Source of the DNA: Sitta carolinensis
Lineage: Eukaryota > Chordata > Aves > Passeriformes > Sittidae
Assembly (NCBI GenBank): GCA_032173965.1
Contig: CM063294.1
Location: 4,138,452 to 4,202,451 of the forward strand
Direction: 5' to 3'
Length of the DNA stretch: 64,000 nucleotides
The position numbers and the translations under genes are program-made. Of the stretch, positions 62,001-64,000 are shown piece by piece. The notes beneath the pieces are model-generated. The model was not told the origin of the DNA. It saw only the letters and a list, made by a program, of their open reading frames with translations, and searched no databases. Each line of letters starts with the position of its first letter. Position 1 is the stretch's first letter.

Positions 62001-64000
62001 CCCTTCGAGCTGCCATAACTGCTCTAAGACTTGCAGTACATGTAAAACTTCTTTTTATGATCCATCATAGCAAATACTGGGTTTTCCTGCCTTGAAAAGC
62101 TCTGAATTACACAACTGTGAATAGAACTTGAGAAAATTTTTCCTACCAAACTTGTAACTCAGTGTGTGGGTGTGAGGCTGAATTTATGGTATCATGTTTC
62201 CTCGGTCAATTATGCAAAACTCTTCTTGTTTCTTCTTTGTATTTAGGGCTGCTAAATGTGTTTATTACAGGGAAAACTACTGAATGCCTCATTCTTTTTT
62301 CCCAGCTTAATTTTCTAGCGGAGTTGAAGTTCATGTGATAAAATTTTGTTCATGAGACATCTCATTCCCTTCCTGCCCTGGAAAATTTCAATTTACCCTC
62401 CAGTTTTTGGCAGAGGGATAGAGGTTTCAAGTGGTGAAAGAAGTCACTGGTAAAAAATGCTATTAGGTAAAAATTAGCATCAGTTTATACCTTATTGGAT
62501 AGCTGCATGGCACAGCTTCAGGAAAACCTTTGATCAAAGTTCTCACTTTACTAAGCATTGAAGAAGTAAAACTCAAAGGAAAAAGCTGCATTCAAAAGTT
62601 CAAACTGAATTCTCTTTCTGTGCTGAGTGTCTGTAAATTCTGGATTTTCTGTGCTTATGGATTTCCCCCCTCTCCTTTTCTCTTGTCCCATCCCATCTCG
62701 GTTTTGGTATACAAAGCATCAGAAAATCACTGTTACACACCACGTTCAGCTCTTCCCTCTGCTGTTGGACCTTGCAGGACTGAACTTAGGGGCAGGTCCA
62801 CTGGCACATCCAGGTGTAGCAACAAGTGTGTGCATCAGCTTAGATGAGAATAATTCAGGCAACTGATAAAATCCTTGCCACTCTCTGTGGGAGCAGAGCA
62901 CAGCTCAACAACGTGACTGCAAGTGTCCATTTATTCTCCATTTCCCAGGATTAGGAGGTCGAGATGTTAAAGCTGGCAGATACTTGTAGGTTGGAATAGC
63001 ATTCCTGGATATACTCATGGAACACAGTGTTCTTCTCAGTTATCTTTCTGTGAATTTTCCTTCCAGCCTGTCATGAAGTAGAAGATTTACTAAGCCTTTT
63101 CCCTTAATGTAATGGTTTCTTATTAACTTCTGACCAGGAAACCCATAAGACAAGTGTTTTAATGTTTGTGAGACTGAGAGTTGGATGTGGCTGCTTTACT
63201 CCCACAATTAGGAATGTAAAGGACAGAGTGTGCAATACAGTGTCTTTGTAGATGTATTTTTGTCTGTTTTCCCTAAAAGCTTTAGCTGTATTTAGACCTT
63301 GATAATTAAGTTGTTTATGAAAATTTCCTGGTTCTTAATTTAAAGTCTCTATCAACTATATTTGTCTTCATTTAGTATTTTTACTAAACACATGAACACT
63401 ACCATCTGCTCTCCACATATACCATCTAACTAAAATTTATTATGAACACATTGTATGTTGTTAACAAGGCGAATAAACTTTGGTATTTCTGTGGTAGAGC
63501 TCATTTTTCCAGCACGCTGTGAACCACTGTAGTCATTGAAGAGGGCTGTAATTAGCTGGAAAGGGTCTCCCTATTTACCAGGCAGTGAGGTTGGATGGAT
63601 TCCTGCCTGTCTGCAGGTGTCCCCCTGGGTCCTGCAGTCAGCAGTGATGGTTTTCTACCCCAGGAGGTTTCCACCTTCTGCCTGTGGTGAGCTCTGTGCT
63701 GCCACCCCTATCTGTGCCCACTGCTGTTAGAAACGGAGAAGGATCACCTTGGGATGGACAGAGTTCAAACCTCTGCCTCGTGAGTGTGAATGAAACTCTC
63801 AGTCTACACAGACAATACCAATCCTTGAAAATTAATTGAAAAAATTATTGCAATGGTTGAAACAGTGTCAAGGTAAATGAGTGCTTTTTTTACTGTGTTA
63901 TCCCTTGTTCGTCCTGCTGAGGGTTCTTATTAGTGTTTGCTACTTGTTATTGGGTGTTTTATTGATCATGATATAATGTTCCCAGTATTGGATCCTTGTA
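53100..64000 (+). other. SLIT3: Intron downstream of exon l (5' part)
   Basis: There are 10.9 kb without a recognisable exon. The next expected coding sequence (the GKDC-type end of EGF1, then EGF2) is absent, so this intron runs out of the window. It holds a CR1-like fragment at about 53316-53396, a T16 run at 54662-54677, and a GC-richer stretch at about 57130-57920 with no recognisable coding content. A minus-strand open frame at 61467-61736 is discussed among the findings. Confidence 0.8.
53316..53396 (+). mobile_element. CR1-like LINE 3' end fragment
   Basis: GGTTTGAGCAGGGTGGTTGG, then GCTGGACAATCTCCAGAGG and TCACTTCCAGCC, resembles the conserved avian CR1 3' terminus, which usually reads GTTGGACTAGATGATCTCCAGAGGTCCCTTCCAACC. 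A gap removes part of the ACTAGATGATC section, and the usual ATTCTATG-type tail is missing, so the copy is old and truncated. No reverse-transcriptase coding is present. Confidence 0.6.

Larger units (their letters stand above)
1..64000 (+). other. SLIT3: SLIT3 gene, internal portion (D3, D4 and start of EGF1)
   Basis: The whole window lies within one gene. Twelve exons on the + strand join into one protein segment of about 460 residues: the LRRNT-LRR-LRRCT blocks D3 and D4, then an EGF module. SLIT3 is a large secreted extracellular-matrix glycoprotein that binds ROBO receptors, mainly through D2, and heparan sulfate. D4 mediates dimerisation in the SLIT family. Assignment to SLIT3 rather than SLIT2 rests on stretches such as [51 protein letters not shown] and [11 protein letters not shown], which match my recollection of vertebrate SLIT3. 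SLIT2 differs at several of these. Mir-218-2 in the upstream intron supports the same call, because its paralogue mir-218-1 lies in SLIT2. Both ends of the gene are outside the window. Confidence 0.96.

Noticed and set aside
1..64000. tRNA genes, CRISPR arrays, bacterial operons or integrated viral genes
   Set aside because: No tRNA B-box with a cloverleaf, no regularly spaced direct repeats and no viral coding segment was seen; the window is vertebrate intron and exon sequence.

Overview
This 64 kb window is vertebrate genomic DNA lying wholly inside one large gene on the + strand. The gene is SLIT3, the secreted axon-guidance ligand of ROBO receptors. The organism looks like a bird. The coding exons translate to a protein very close to tetrapod SLIT3 and clearly closer to it than to SLIT2. 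The introns are mostly unique sequence, and the one recognisable transposon fragment resembles the 3' end of an avian CR1 LINE. The species cannot be named; a songbird is plausible but is only an impression.

Twelve coding exons are recognised between 9658 and 53099, all with AG acceptors and GT donors. Exons a-e (9658-26513) encode the third leucine-rich-repeat domain (D3: N-cap, LRRs, C-cap). Exons f-k (28652-49223) encode the fourth (D4). Exon l (52975-53099) encodes five of the six cysteines of the first EGF-like module. The first two LRR domains lie upstream of the window. The remaining EGF modules, the laminin-G domain and the cystine knot lie downstream. No exon was found in 1-9657 or 53100-64000.

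The intron upstream of exon a carries a clear microRNA hairpin at 5538-5647, mir-218-2, in its conserved position inside SLIT3. miR-218 is known to repress ROBO receptors, so the window holds both a ROBO ligand and a microRNA that dampens its receptors.

The main anomaly is in exon a. One base is missing in a short C run at 9713-9715. It breaks the reading frame and would lead to a stop in exon b, while the other eleven exons are intact. A sequencing or assembly indel is the most likely cause. Other points are two CpG-dense coding blocks (exon c, and exon k with its upstream flank), a weak GAG acceptor for exon k, a diverged pair of ~160 bp intronic elements at 13324-13490 and 14821-14980, two ~40 bp T homopolymers, a TA microsatellite close to exon l, and several short tandem duplications. 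The rest is ordinary intron.
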